This document shows, piece after piece, positions 1 to 7,863 of a DNA stretch of 55,866 nucleotides. The notes under the pieces are model-generated. The model was not told the origin of the DNA. It saw only the letters and a program-made list of their open reading frames with translations, and ran no database searches. The DNA is taken from positions 1 through 55,866 of the forward strand of contig JAGOIH010000003.1 of the NCBI GenBank assembly GCA_017995755.1, written 5' to 3'. This stretch comes from Sedimentibacter sp. GTDB lineage: Bacteria > Bacillota > Clostridia > Tissierellales > Sedimentibacteraceae. A program made the translations under genes and the position numbers. How positions within the stretch are numbered: position 1 is the stretch's first letter; every line of letters starts with the position of its first letter.

Positions 1-1928
1 AAAGCTAGATACTCTACCCCTAATCTGACATTAGATAATCTTTTTATTGGTATATGATAAAATTTATTTTTCAAATATGCATCTAAATGATTTTTATCCT
101 TTACATTTACAACCATGACATTTTCCAACTTAAATTTTGCATAATCATCATACTCATCTAATGCTATTCTTTTATTTTTTGCCTCAATGTTAGACTGATT
201 AATTATCTTATCCAAATGTTCAGTAATTAATTTAGTGCTTCCCGGCAACATCGGAAATGCTCCTACATTTACTTCCTCAATACTATTATAGAACTTATGA
301 TTTATATACTTTTCTTCATTTCCATAAGGAAACATCACGTAAGCACCAAAAGTCTCATATTTATATTTAAAATCGTCATTCATCTTTGACACTATAGCAT
401 CTCTATACCTATGCATTATATTAATATCATCTTCCATAGGTCCCACTGTTCCTTTTTCGTCTATCGTAATTCGATATTTTGCATCAAATATGTACATTCT
501 GTTATCATTAACATTTGAACTTGTGATACATAAAACTGTATCTGGTCTTTGATTGGTAGTAGGTAAATTATAGGATTTATTATACCACAGCACTAGTTTA
601 TTGCGATTATTTTTATAAATCATCTTAGCCTCTGAATCCTGCAATAAAAATAAGTGCATACCATTATCTTTGTATTTAAGAATCCCATACTCCTCTACTT
701 GATAACCCAAATCAATCAATATTTTATGGATCTTTATGTAGCACCAAATTTCATATAAATCGTATAGTTTTTTAGGAGTTATTCTAAATATATCCTCACC
801 TAAATCTAAGCCCTTATTTAGAATCGAGTACTTTTTGTACATTTCCTTATATCCAGGCGCCATTTGAAAAACTAAACTCATGCTTTTATTTCCAGTTAAA
901 TTTCTAATGTTTTGAAAATAATTTTTATAATATGATTCTAAAATTTTGTTTTTCCTTCTTATTGATTCTAAAGTGTGTTTTTCATGAGGGTTGTCTTCTC
1001 TTAATAATTTTTCGATAGAGAATAATCTGTTAATTATTCTCTGAATCATGTATTTCACAAAACGATTCTCAAATATATCTGTAGTTGTGATTTTTATTTC
1101 TTCAATTACTGTAGTTGAATTATACTGTTCACCATTTATATTAATAAAGCCTTTATCTGATTTCATTAATATCTCAGGATGCTTACGTATATGACTTACG
1201 CTCTTTTTAGAGATCTTTTTAGCTTTATGAATATCTGCAATCCTATCTTCAGTTATTACATTATGCTTAAAATTGTTAACAATCCTCTTTAGAGACTTTA
1301 CTAAATCGTCAAAAACAACATCAAGAATACTAATAAATTCAGCATTTGTTTGATGTTCAACATCTTTTAATTTACCCAAAACATAAGTCTTATCAATAAA
1401 CTTAAACGCTAAAGAACAAACTTCCTCATTTATCTCATTAATTATTTTCTTATAGTCTTTGAGATAGTCTAGCTTACTTGGGAATATTTCAATGGTAACC
1501 GTCAGTATTTTTTTTGTTTCTTCGTATATATCTATATTTGAATATCCAATATCAGAACTAAAATCAACAATCCCTATGTAAAAATTACCAACAACTTGAA
1601 AATCATCTGTTATTCTTATTCCACCAAGAAATATTTCATATTCCTTTTTTTCTTTAACTTCTAATATCAGCTGATACCGCCCGTTTTCAAAAAAACAAGG
1701 CATCATAGTGTTTCCGCTATTTTCAACTAGTTCACCAAAGTCTGTAATAGTCTTTAAAGTAACATTTTCATTATTGTAACTATAAACTATTATTGCAGCT
1801 GGAATATTAACATTAGATCTTGTTATTTTGCTTTTATTTCTTTCAACATCTCCGGTAATTAGTAATGAATAATTGTTGGTTATTATCTCAATTAGCTTAG
1901 ACCTATTGCCAGAACGAAGCAAATCCAT
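1..1928 (-). CDS. mcrC: McrC-like nuclease subunit (DUF2357), 3' end outside window
   Basis: Partner nuclease of the McrB GTPase in a type IV (modification-dependent) restriction system. I translated the minus strand from 1928 and found it open to position 1, giving about 642 codons, so the C-terminus lies beyond the left edge. A PD-(D/E)XK core is visible: RPD with D463, then IFDAKYR with D482 and K484. The long region before it fits the DUF2357-containing McrC/LlaJI class. The ATG at 1928 is preferred because AAGGGG lies 8 nt upstream; an ATG at 1934 is too close to it. The start overlaps the end of mcrB by 26 bp, so the two are translationally coupled. Family is seen by motif and context; target specificity is unknown. 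Confidence 0.85.
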   Translation of the reverse strand, partial: MDLLRSGNRSKLIEIITNNYSLLITGDVERNKSKITRSNVNIPAAIIVYSYNNENVTLKTITDFGELVENSGNTMMPCFFENGRYQLILEVKEKKEYEIFLGGIRITDDFQVVGNFYIGIVDFSSDIGYSNIDIYEETKKILTVTIEIFPSKLDYLKDYKKIINEINEEVCSLAFKFIDKTYVLGKLKDVEHQTNAEFISILDVVFDDLVKSLKRIVNNFKHNVITEDRIADIHKAKKISKKSVSHIRKHPEILMKSDKGFININGEQYNSTTVIEEIKITTTDIFENRFVKYMIQRIINRLFSIEKLLREDNPHEKHTLESIRRKNKILESYYKNYFQNIRNLTGNKSMSLVFQMAPGYKEMYKKYSILNKGLDLGEDIFRITPKKLYDLYEIWCYIKIHKILIDLGYQVEEYGILKYKDNGMHLFLLQDSEAKMIYKNNRNKLVLWYNKSYNLPTTNQRPDTVLCITSSNVNDNRMYIFDAKYRITIDEKGTVGPMEDDINIMHRYRDAIVSKMNDDFKYKYETFGAYVMFPYGNEEKYINHKFYNSIEEVNVGAFPMLPGSTKLITEHLDKIINQSNIEAKNKRIALDEYDDYAKFKLENVMVVNVKDKNHLDAYLKNKFYHIPIKRLSNVRLGVEYLA

Positions 1929-3639
1929 CTTCATAACCCCTTAACATCATAAGAATTTTACTTGCAGATTTAGGATATAATGCAGTTTCTAAGTTTTCTT
2001 CTCCATATTTTATATAATCAATGTCACCGATAATTTGTCCATCCAGGTTACAGTAATTGTATAGCTCAATAAGTATATCTTTAACAATTCTGTCACTTCC
2101 AGTAATAGTTGGCAGAATTTTTTGCATAATCTGATAGTCAAAAGCTAAACTTTCATCTAACAATTTGTTTTCCTTATTTTCTAACAAATAAAAAATGATT
2201 TGATCTCTTATTCGATATCCAAAATGTTTATTTCCCATAGCTAAAATATTATTGATTTCAATTATTTGGTTATTTATTTTTACTACATAATCTTTATCAA
2301 AAGCTAAGGCATCCTTAATAGATATGAATCTGGTCTTGAAACAACTATTATCCAAATCTAAAGGTTTAATTAAATTTAGTAACTCAAAGTCAAGGACTTC
2401 TAGTCTTACATCGTTAAATTCTATAGTATTTGCTCTATCCAGCACTTTTCTGCTAAATGAAAATGTTGTATCATCCATATTTACTGTACCAATAATATAA
2501 ATATTTTCAGGAATAATTAAATCTTTATAAATACTATCAGCAGATAAGTAACCATTGGGAAATACTTTGTCAGTCCTTATAACATCATCCTCATGAAAAC
2601 ATCTGGATTCTAATATGCTTAAATATTCACTTAAATAATATTCCACTCTCGCTAAGTTCATTTCATCAAGACATATGAAATATGGTTTGTACATATTTTC
2701 TGGCCTTGAAGCTTCTTCCATAATTTTTGTTAATTGTCCAGGGATGAATCTATTATTTATATCTTTATATCCAAAAAGCTCAGTACTATCGTTCCAATCT
2801 GGTTTGACACTAATGATATGGTAGCCATTGTTAGCTGAAGTTGCATTTATGGCTTCACTGAATAATTTTGTCAGCTTTGATTTTCCTGTACCACTAATTC
2901 CAGCTAAGATGACAAATGGTTTCGTTTTTAAGCTAAGATAAAAATTACATAAATCCTCATATGCAAATATAAACCCTCTAGATTTAATATAACTTTCTAT
3001 TTTAATAATATTATCTTTCACATCCGAATCTCCCATATGAACTAATTGGATTTCACTATTTGATTCATTTCCCTTTAAAAATATTAATTTATAATACTTT
3101 TCATATACCGAAATCATATCTTCCAAATCTTTTATAAACTCTTCTTCTTGTGGGAATTCATCTGCTATGTACTCTTTATAAAAAATTGAACCAATCTCGT
3201 AATCTATATTCCCTATTATTAGTTCATTATCAGTATTAAAATTGTAATTATCAATAATACTCCTGATATTTTCTCTGGTACTTACCATAAGGTCCCTTGC
3301 TGCTTTGGTCCCTAATTCTTTCTTTAAGTTAGTGCAGCCTTGATTTAAAGACAAATAAACTCTGCTCATATCTTGAGAAAACAAGTAAACAATATAAACT
3401 CCTCTTTGAATTGTAGTAGTTATTTTATCATTATATATTGCAATCCAAGGATAGTTCGTCCATCCGCCTGCTCCACAGGAACCTTTAGCTATTAAATTAT
3501 ACTTTTTAGCTATTTCATTCACTGCATTTGTTGTTGTATAATTTATCAGTTTAAACATTTCATGGTTTTTATTAAATTTTCCATTACTGATACTGTTAAG
3601 ATAGTTATCCAGTATCTCCTTAAAATAATTAGTAAGCAT
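1903..3639 (-). CDS. mcrB: McrB-like AAA+ GTPase, type IV restriction
   Basis: Motor subunit of McrBC, which recognises modified DNA and drives McrC cleavage. The 578-residue protein has an N-terminal DUF3578 (MrcB_N)-like domain (about 1-190), then an AAA+ domain with Walker A GISGTGKS (247-254), PDWNDSTELFGY, the Walker B region FICLDEMNLARVEYYLSEYL, and TVNMDDTTFSFSRKVLDRA, which is the McrB signature region. In McrBC the N-terminal domain reads the modified base, so the DUF3578 variant probably sets specificity here. It is the first gene of a coupled pair with mcrC. Upstream lies debris of a DUF5655 gene and an IS, so this pair forms its own module at the left of the island. Confidence 0.92.
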   Translation of the reverse strand: MLTNYFKEILDNYLNSISNGKFNKNHEMFKLINYTTTNAVNEIAKKYNLIAKGSCGAGGWTNYPWIAIYNDKITTTIQRGVYIVYLFSQDMSRVYLSLNQGCTNLKKELGTKAARDLMVSTRENIRSIIDNYNFNTDNELIIGNIDYEIGSIFYKEYIADEFPQEEEFIKDLEDMISVYEKYYKLIFLKGNESNSEIQLVHMGDSDVKDNIIKIESYIKSRGFIFAYEDLCNFYLSLKTKPFVILAGISGTGKSKLTKLFSEAINATSANNGYHIISVKPDWNDSTELFGYKDINNRFIPGQLTKIMEEASRPENMYKPYFICLDEMNLARVEYYLSEYLSILESRCFHEDDVIRTDKVFPNGYLSADSIYKDLIIPENIYIIGTVNMDDTTFSFSRKVLDRANTIEFNDVRLEVLDFELLNLIKPLDLDNSCFKTRFISIKDALAFDKDYVVKINNQIIEINNILAMGNKHFGYRIRDQIIFYLLENKENKLLDESLAFDYQIMQKILPTITGSDRIVKDILIELYNYCNLDGQIIGDIDYIKYGEENLETALYPKSASKILMMLRGYEDGFASFWQ

Positions 3640-3671
3640 TTCCCCTCATCCTTTCAATCCTTTTTTTTAGA

Positions 3672-3826
3672 TCACTCAGAATCATTTCTATTATTCATCT
3701 GCCTTTCAAACGATTGGCGTACTAAACTCATTATATACGGTAATTCTTCAATATCTGAAAAACCTACTTGAACTTCTCCATTGCCCCATCGACCCACATC
3801 AGCTACATTTTCACACAAATCTTTTG
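3672..3826 (-). pseudogene. C-terminal remnant of a DUF5655-like protein
   Basis: The reverse strand reads an open tail of about 51 codons ending at a TGA at 3672-3674. It contains DVGRWGNGEVQVGF, then IEELPYIMSLVRQSFE. The 'G-W-GNG-ev' block followed by an 'LpyIMsLvrQSfe' helix resembles the C-terminus of DUF5655 proteins, which are often found beside restriction genes. No start is present; the reading frame is replaced near 3826 by an IS3-type transposase remnant. I infer a gene destroyed by insertion and deletion. Family assignment is from pattern memory only. Confidence 0.45.
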
Positions 3827-4015
3827 AATCGGATATTTAAACTTAGTCTGCTTAATAAAATTTTGATGAAGATCTCCATTCTGTGAATACTCATTGTACC
3901 AATTCCAAAGAGTTTCTTTAGTAGGATATCCTAACTCACGAATTACAGTTGAATAACTCATATCATACTATAGTAATAGTTTTAATGCTTTTATACGTTC
4001 TTCATATGAGAACAT
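3827..4015 (-). pseudogene. IS3-family orfA transposase remnant with internal stop
   Basis: Reading from an ATG at 4015 (AGGAGGTG just upstream) gives MFSYEERIKALKLLL, an in-frame TAG, then MSYSTVIRELGYPTKETLWN and WYNEYSQNGDLHQNF. This is the helix-turn-helix N-terminus of an IS3-family OrfA ('yt.edRikAlkLyikyd.s...virELGYPs...L.nWy.Ey'). The stop after 15 codons and loss of everything downstream show it is dead. The start of the IS end is still present at about 4032-4058. Confidence 0.7.
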
Positions 4016-4031
4016 GCGGCACCTCCTAGCC

Positions 4032-4058
4032 TAAACTAAGTCCAGGATTTTGTCCACA
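4032..4058 (-). repeat. Probable terminal inverted repeat of the IS3 remnant
   Basis: Immediately upstream of the orfA remnant the minus strand reads TGTGGACAAAATCCTGGACT, starting at 4058. IS3-family ends commonly begin with TG and lie this close to orfA. The opposite end is not recognisable, in line with a decayed, one-ended copy. Confidence 0.4.
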
Positions 4059-4232
4059 CCCCCTTGACTTAATTATAAATAAATGCTCATAACTCAAGTG
4101 GTTACAGGCACAACTCGAGTCTAAAACTATTGAAAATTCAAAGTTTTATAATTGATAAAATTATGTAATTAGTAAAATAACAGATCTTTTTCGAAGATTT
4201 CACAGGCACAGTCGATTCATAATCAATTACTA
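4059..4232. other. Intergenic stretch without a gene
   Basis: AT-rich spacer between the IS end and the SLH/transglutaminase gene. It contains AACTCAAGTGGTTACAGG (4092-4109), whose first 12 bases also occur in reverse orientation near 25.6 kb; otherwise I see nothing. Confidence 0.4.
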
Positions 4233-5489
4233 CTAATTTACCGGTAATATAGTAATATTAACTCCATTTAATTCTTCTGGCAGTTCCCCTATACCCCAAC
4301 CTGGGGCTGTTGTTTCAATATAGTAAAAATCCATGTTCATATAGGTAAAATTAGCTGTTTCACTGGCTTTTACTCCAACGCCCATATGATCCTCAGTCAT
4401 AACTAATACAGTACCATAACCAAGTTCACGCAAAAGTGATGCTAATAAAATAGATGAATCTTCACAGTCACCACCCTGGTCATAAAGTGTTTCAAGAGGA
4501 AACTTGGGATATTCATCATAACCGGTTCCAATATCATCAGGAACATAATCTAATCCCTGTACAAAGGCTGTAGCAAGCTCTATCATTTCCCAATCAGACA
4601 TACCTTCTCTTTCAGATGTTTCTACAAATACATTAGCAAGACTGTTCATGTATTCATCATCCTCCGCATGAGTTACATAAAATGAATAATCATATATGTA
4701 TTTTCTATCAATATTCCTGTAAATGTTTACGGCTTCAACAGAGATATTCAAACTCCAATCCCACGAAACCCAACCATAAGGATATTCCCAGGTATAACTA
4801 ACTTCTTTAATTTCAGGAACATAAACAGGTTGTTCAGGTGCAGCATTAATAATAACTCTATAAGTTTCATCAATTAATCTTACAATCATAGTTGACGCTT
4901 CAGCCCTGGTTCCTGTTTTGCTACCTGCAAAGGTTCCTTTATTATCAATACCTGCTATTAATCCTTTCAAATACGCTTGTTCAACAAAGTATACATACTC
5001 ATTTGGAATTTTATTGTAGTCTGCAATTAGATTACCAACACTTGAAGAATAAACTTGTTCATTAAACAGAATATTCTCATCGACTCTAACAAAAATTTTC
5101 GCCATTTCATACCGTGTAATAAATGTTTCCAATGAATCAGCTGTATTTTGTATTTCATGTTCATTTACAATTCCAAAATCATATGCAGCAACTAAAATAT
5201 ATGACGCCCAATGACTATTTGTATTATCATTACCGTAATACGAAATCAATACATCATCACCCAACAATACTGACATAACAACCTTCAAGAACTCTCCCCT
5301 TTTCATAAGGTTATCAGGTTTAAATGTACCGTCAGGATACCCAACAATGCCACCTTCGTTCACCAGGGTTTCTATATAATCCTTTCCCCAATGATTTTGT
5401 ATATCATAAAATTCAACACCCTGTGCATGGACATGATTAGTTGTTAGAATTAATAGTAAAATTGTTATTATTAATATTTTATTTTTCAT
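4233..5489 (-). CDS. Secreted SLH-domain protein with transglutaminase-like domain
   Basis: Predicted exported cell-wall protein of 418 residues. A signal peptide (KNKILIITILLLILTT, 2-17) is followed by three S-layer homology repeats: FYDIQNHWGKDYIETLV... GYPDGTFKP (about 27-75), NSHWASYILVAAYDFGIV (about 91-135) and YVYFVEQAYLKGLIAG (about 165-206). The C-terminal part has a transglutaminase/cysteine-protease-like triad pattern: GGDCEDSS (C342), EDHMGVGV (H368) and FYYIETTAPGWGIGE (E392 or nearby). Start ATG has AAAGGGG 5 nt upstream. SLH repeats bind pyruvylated wall polymers; the catalytic domain could cross-link or cut peptides at the surface. It is an odd resident between defence genes and may be carried along rather than defensive. 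Confidence 0.8.
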   Translation of the reverse strand: MKNKILIITILLLILTTNHVHAQGVEFYDIQNHWGKDYIETLVNEGGIVGYPDGTFKPDNLMKRGEFLKVVMSVLLGDDVLISYYGNDNTNSHWASYILVAAYDFGIVNEHEIQNTADSLETFITRYEMAKIFVRVDENILFNEQVYSSSVGNLIADYNKIPNEYVYFVEQAYLKGLIAGIDNKGTFAGSKTGTRAEASTMIVRLIDETYRVIINAAPEQPVYVPEIKEVSYTWEYPYGWVSWDWSLNISVEAVNIYRNIDRKYIYDYSFYVTHAEDDEYMNSLANVFVETSEREGMSDWEMIELATAFVQGLDYVPDDIGTGYDEYPKFPLETLYDQGGDCEDSSILLASLLRELGYGTVLVMTEDHMGVGVKASETANFTYMNMDFYYIETTAPGWGIGELPEELNGVNITILPVN

Positions 5490-5609
5490 ATATTCCCCTT
5501 TAACTCTTGACTATAATCTCCTTTACTCTGTTCTAATACTTGTTATAGTCTACCAAGCATAATACTTCTGATGCAGTTACTTTTGTACATTTTAAGAGAA
5601 TGAATTATC

Positions 5610-6200
5610 TTACCTTTTGGAGAGTTCTTCAATAGTCCCAAATATTTTATCATATGCATTTTCATTAGTGATATCTACGAGATTATGTTTTTTTCTAACA
5701 ACTCGTTTAAGGGTCTTAAATTGATTAGATATATTTTGTTCCTGACCTTTACGAGGCAAAACTTCATCATATCCTTCATGTTCTGTTGTTTCAAATGCTC
5801 CATTTTCATGTATTGGATTGTAGAACAAATTGAAATGTGGTGTAAATCCACTGCTCCATTCCTTAATATTATTAAACTCAAACTTGGTAATAATCAACTC
5901 AGGCTCCGGCTTCTCACATGTGTCAGGGTCCAAATTAATTTCCATTGCGTATACCGGTGCATCAATCCAATTGTTTTCATTAATTGAACCGTCATTAAGT
6001 CGTTGGAATAAAACAATAAAGCTCCAATAAACCCAACCTTCATAATCAACATCCGAACTATATCTTAAAAATCTTAATAACGGTAGATGATACTTTTTCT
6101 TTATTTCATTGGTGCTGCAAAACTTTATTAATTTATCCACACTTTCAAATGTATCAAGAACAACTCGAAATGCATTATGCATGTTTTTTCCCGAATCCAT
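5610..6200 (-). CDS. Hypothetical protein paired with PD-(D/E)XK nuclease
   Basis: I do not recognise the family. The product (196 residues from ATG 6200, or 212 from an upstream ATG at 6248) is soluble, acidic to neutral, with no signal peptide or membrane segment. It is rich in W/F in the middle (about 57-65 YEGWVYWSF, and KEWSSGFTPHFNLFYNP) and ends in a basic helix (FKTLKRVVRKKH). The ATG at 6200 is preferred because GGGGG lies 8-9 nt upstream; it then overlaps the end of the nuclease gene by 26 bp. The coupling suggests that the two proteins work together, for example as nuclease plus specificity or immunity partner. That is inference from layout only. Confidence 0.6.
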   Translation of the reverse strand: MDSGKNMHNAFRVVLDTFESVDKLIKFCSTNEIKKKYHLPLLRFLRYSSDVDYEGWVYWSFIVLFQRLNDGSINENNWIDAPVYAMEINLDPDTCEKPEPELIITKFEFNNIKEWSSGFTPHFNLFYNPIHENGAFETTEHEGYDEVLPRKGQEQNISNQFKTLKRVVRKKHNLVDITNENAYDKIFGTIEELSKR

Positions 6201-6915
6201 AATATTCAACCCCCACTTGTATTTTAGTATTAAAACTGAATATATCATTACTTCCTTTATACTTCCAGCAATCTGTGCTGACTAATTGTTCCTCAAAATT
6301 AAACCCTTTAAATCTTTCAAAACCTTTCTTAATTAATAACTCATTCAAATCTCCCACCATGATTTTTTCATAGTGATTTTCAGCTTTAATTTTCCCTAAA
6401 CCTTCTAATGCATCCTCCCAGCTCAAATACCCAAAAATAATTTCTTTATCTAATAAGTTTCTTTCATTTACAACTTCATTATATACATTTTGACATAGTT
6501 TTTCTTTAGCTACAAAAATTAATATTTTCTTTTTATCCGGAGCCCATTCCTTCAGCATCCTTGCTTCTCTGTTTAATTGGTTTTTACTTTCTTTTAAAAT
6601 CCTATCATCGTCTTCGGTTTCATCATAGCTAATATCATCATCCGATGACAAATTACTGTCTAATTTTACTTCTATACCTATAATAAAATCTTGAAATTCT
6701 ATACAAACGTCTATTTCTCCTAACCCGTTGCGTGATCTTCTCCAAAATTTAATTTCTTTTCCCCATTCCTCCACATCTATTTTGTCAACAATATCGGCAG
6801 TACTTTTTGGGAAAATACCATTAGAAAAAATCTTTTTTAATCCCCTATTAAAAGACATATAACGTAATATTCCAAAAAAATCACCCGTTAGTTGGTCTTC
6901 CATTCTGTCATGCAA
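6175..6915 (-). CDS. PD-(D/E)XK nuclease family protein
   Basis: Putative DNA nuclease. Numbering from the TTG at 6915 (246 residues), the core is GEIDVCIEF (D69) followed by IGIEVKL (E82, K84), the D...ExK pattern of this superfamily. It is preceded by helices typical of the DUF4420/PDDEXK class (NRGLKKIF, WGKEIKFWRRS). Coding probably starts further upstream: the frame is open to a stop at 6973-6975 and reads EIHNKISKDGRNLHDRMEDQ across the TTG. There is no ATG/GTG there, but GAGGGGGG (6967-6974) lies 6 nt before a CTG (6960), with ATT codons at 6966 and 6957. A rare start near 6957-6966 is therefore likely. The 3' end overlaps the downstream unknown gene by 26 bp. Confidence 0.75.
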   Translation of the reverse strand: MHDRMEDQLTGDFFGILRYMSFNRGLKKIFSNGIFPKSTADIVDKIDVEEWGKEIKFWRRSRNGLGEIDVCIEFQDFIIGIEVKLDSNLSSDDDISYDETEDDDRILKESKNQLNREARMLKEWAPDKKKILIFVAKEKLCQNVYNEVVNERNLLDKEIIFGYLSWEDALEGLGKIKAENHYEKIMVGDLNELLIKKGFERFKGFNFEEQLVSTDCWKYKGSNDIFSFNTKIQVGVEYYGFGKKHA

Positions 6916-6975
6916 ATTTCTTCCATCTTTGCTTATTTTATTATGAATTTCCGCAATCAGATTAATCCCCCCTCA

Positions 6976-7202
6976 TTTTCGGTTTAAGACCAAGTTTCAA
7001 TAAAATAAAGATATTTGTTCAACTGATTTTTTACTATCTATAAGTTCTACATCATCATACCCACACTTGATCTTCAAAAGCATCTAAATCAAACACTAAT
7101 CATCAATAAGTTTACAATACATTAATCAAAAAAGATACCGCATACTTCAAATAATCTAATCATTGAAATTACAACATAAAATAAGTTTACTTCCCGGTAC
7201 CT
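6976..7202. other. Intergenic stretch; GGTACCTGGCACC-type repeat at its end
   Basis: No gene seen on either strand. At 7196-7210 it carries GGTACCTGGCACCAT, a palindromic intergenic motif that recurs near 49.5 kb and, in degraded form, near 42.19 kb. It lies directly after the truncated end of the TrlF-like remnant. Confidence 0.45.
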
Positions 7203-7223
7203 GGCACCATCTTCTTTTTTAGC

Positions 7224-7840
7224 TTAACAAATACATGGTACTAATCTGCTAAAAACAGACTGATTATCAAGATTATCTTCTGGTTGATCAATTATAATAA
7301 GCAGATCACTCTTGTTTAAAGCTAAATAAAACATTAATAAACAATATCTCTCTCCTGGAGATAATTCTATAAGAGATTTTCCTCCCATTGTCATTTGATA
7401 ATCTACTTCTACATATAACAAACCAAATATTTGATCATAATAGCTTTGCTTATTAGGAATTTTACTTTGTGATGTATACATATTTTCATATACGTCTAAT
7501 ATAATCTTCTGAATTAATTGAATAATGCTATCTTCACTGCTAAAATCTGTCATTTCAATAAATTTAGATAATTTCTCATCTGTTTCTTTTTGTCTATAAA
7601 AAGTCCCTTTGTGATTCAATTTATTATGGGTGATTACTATATCTTTTAATAAATCATTATCAATGAAGATTCGCACCAAACTCAATCTTTTTCTCTTGAA
7701 TATCAAGTAATTGTTCATTTTCTTTAGCAATCAGGGTATATATATGGCTTCATATTCTTCCTTAATTATTTCCTTTACTTTAAGTAACTTCTTAACTATT
7801 TCAATTCTCTTATTTAATGCTTGTTTATAATCAAGTTTTT
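7224..7840 (-). pseudogene. TrlF-like ATPase, C-terminal remnant with frameshifts
   Basis: The end of a large PHP/ABC-type ATPase of the TrlF kind. Starting near 7840 the minus strand reads a helix (LDYKQALNKRIEIVKKLLKV), then stops at TGA near 7731. After a frame change it continues to an ABC-type C-terminal half: signature LSPGERYCLLMF and Walker B LLIIIDQPEDNLDNQSVF, followed by SRLVPCI and a premature stop where 'kea.k.rq.iivTHN' is expected. The Walker A half and any PHP domain are missing. About 168 residues of the C-terminal piece remain open (7224-7730). It abuts the 3' end of the BREX-linked ATPase gene, so arrival of the BREX block probably cut it. Confidence 0.65.
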
Positions 7841-7863
7841 AACTTATTAGATTATCACCAGTA

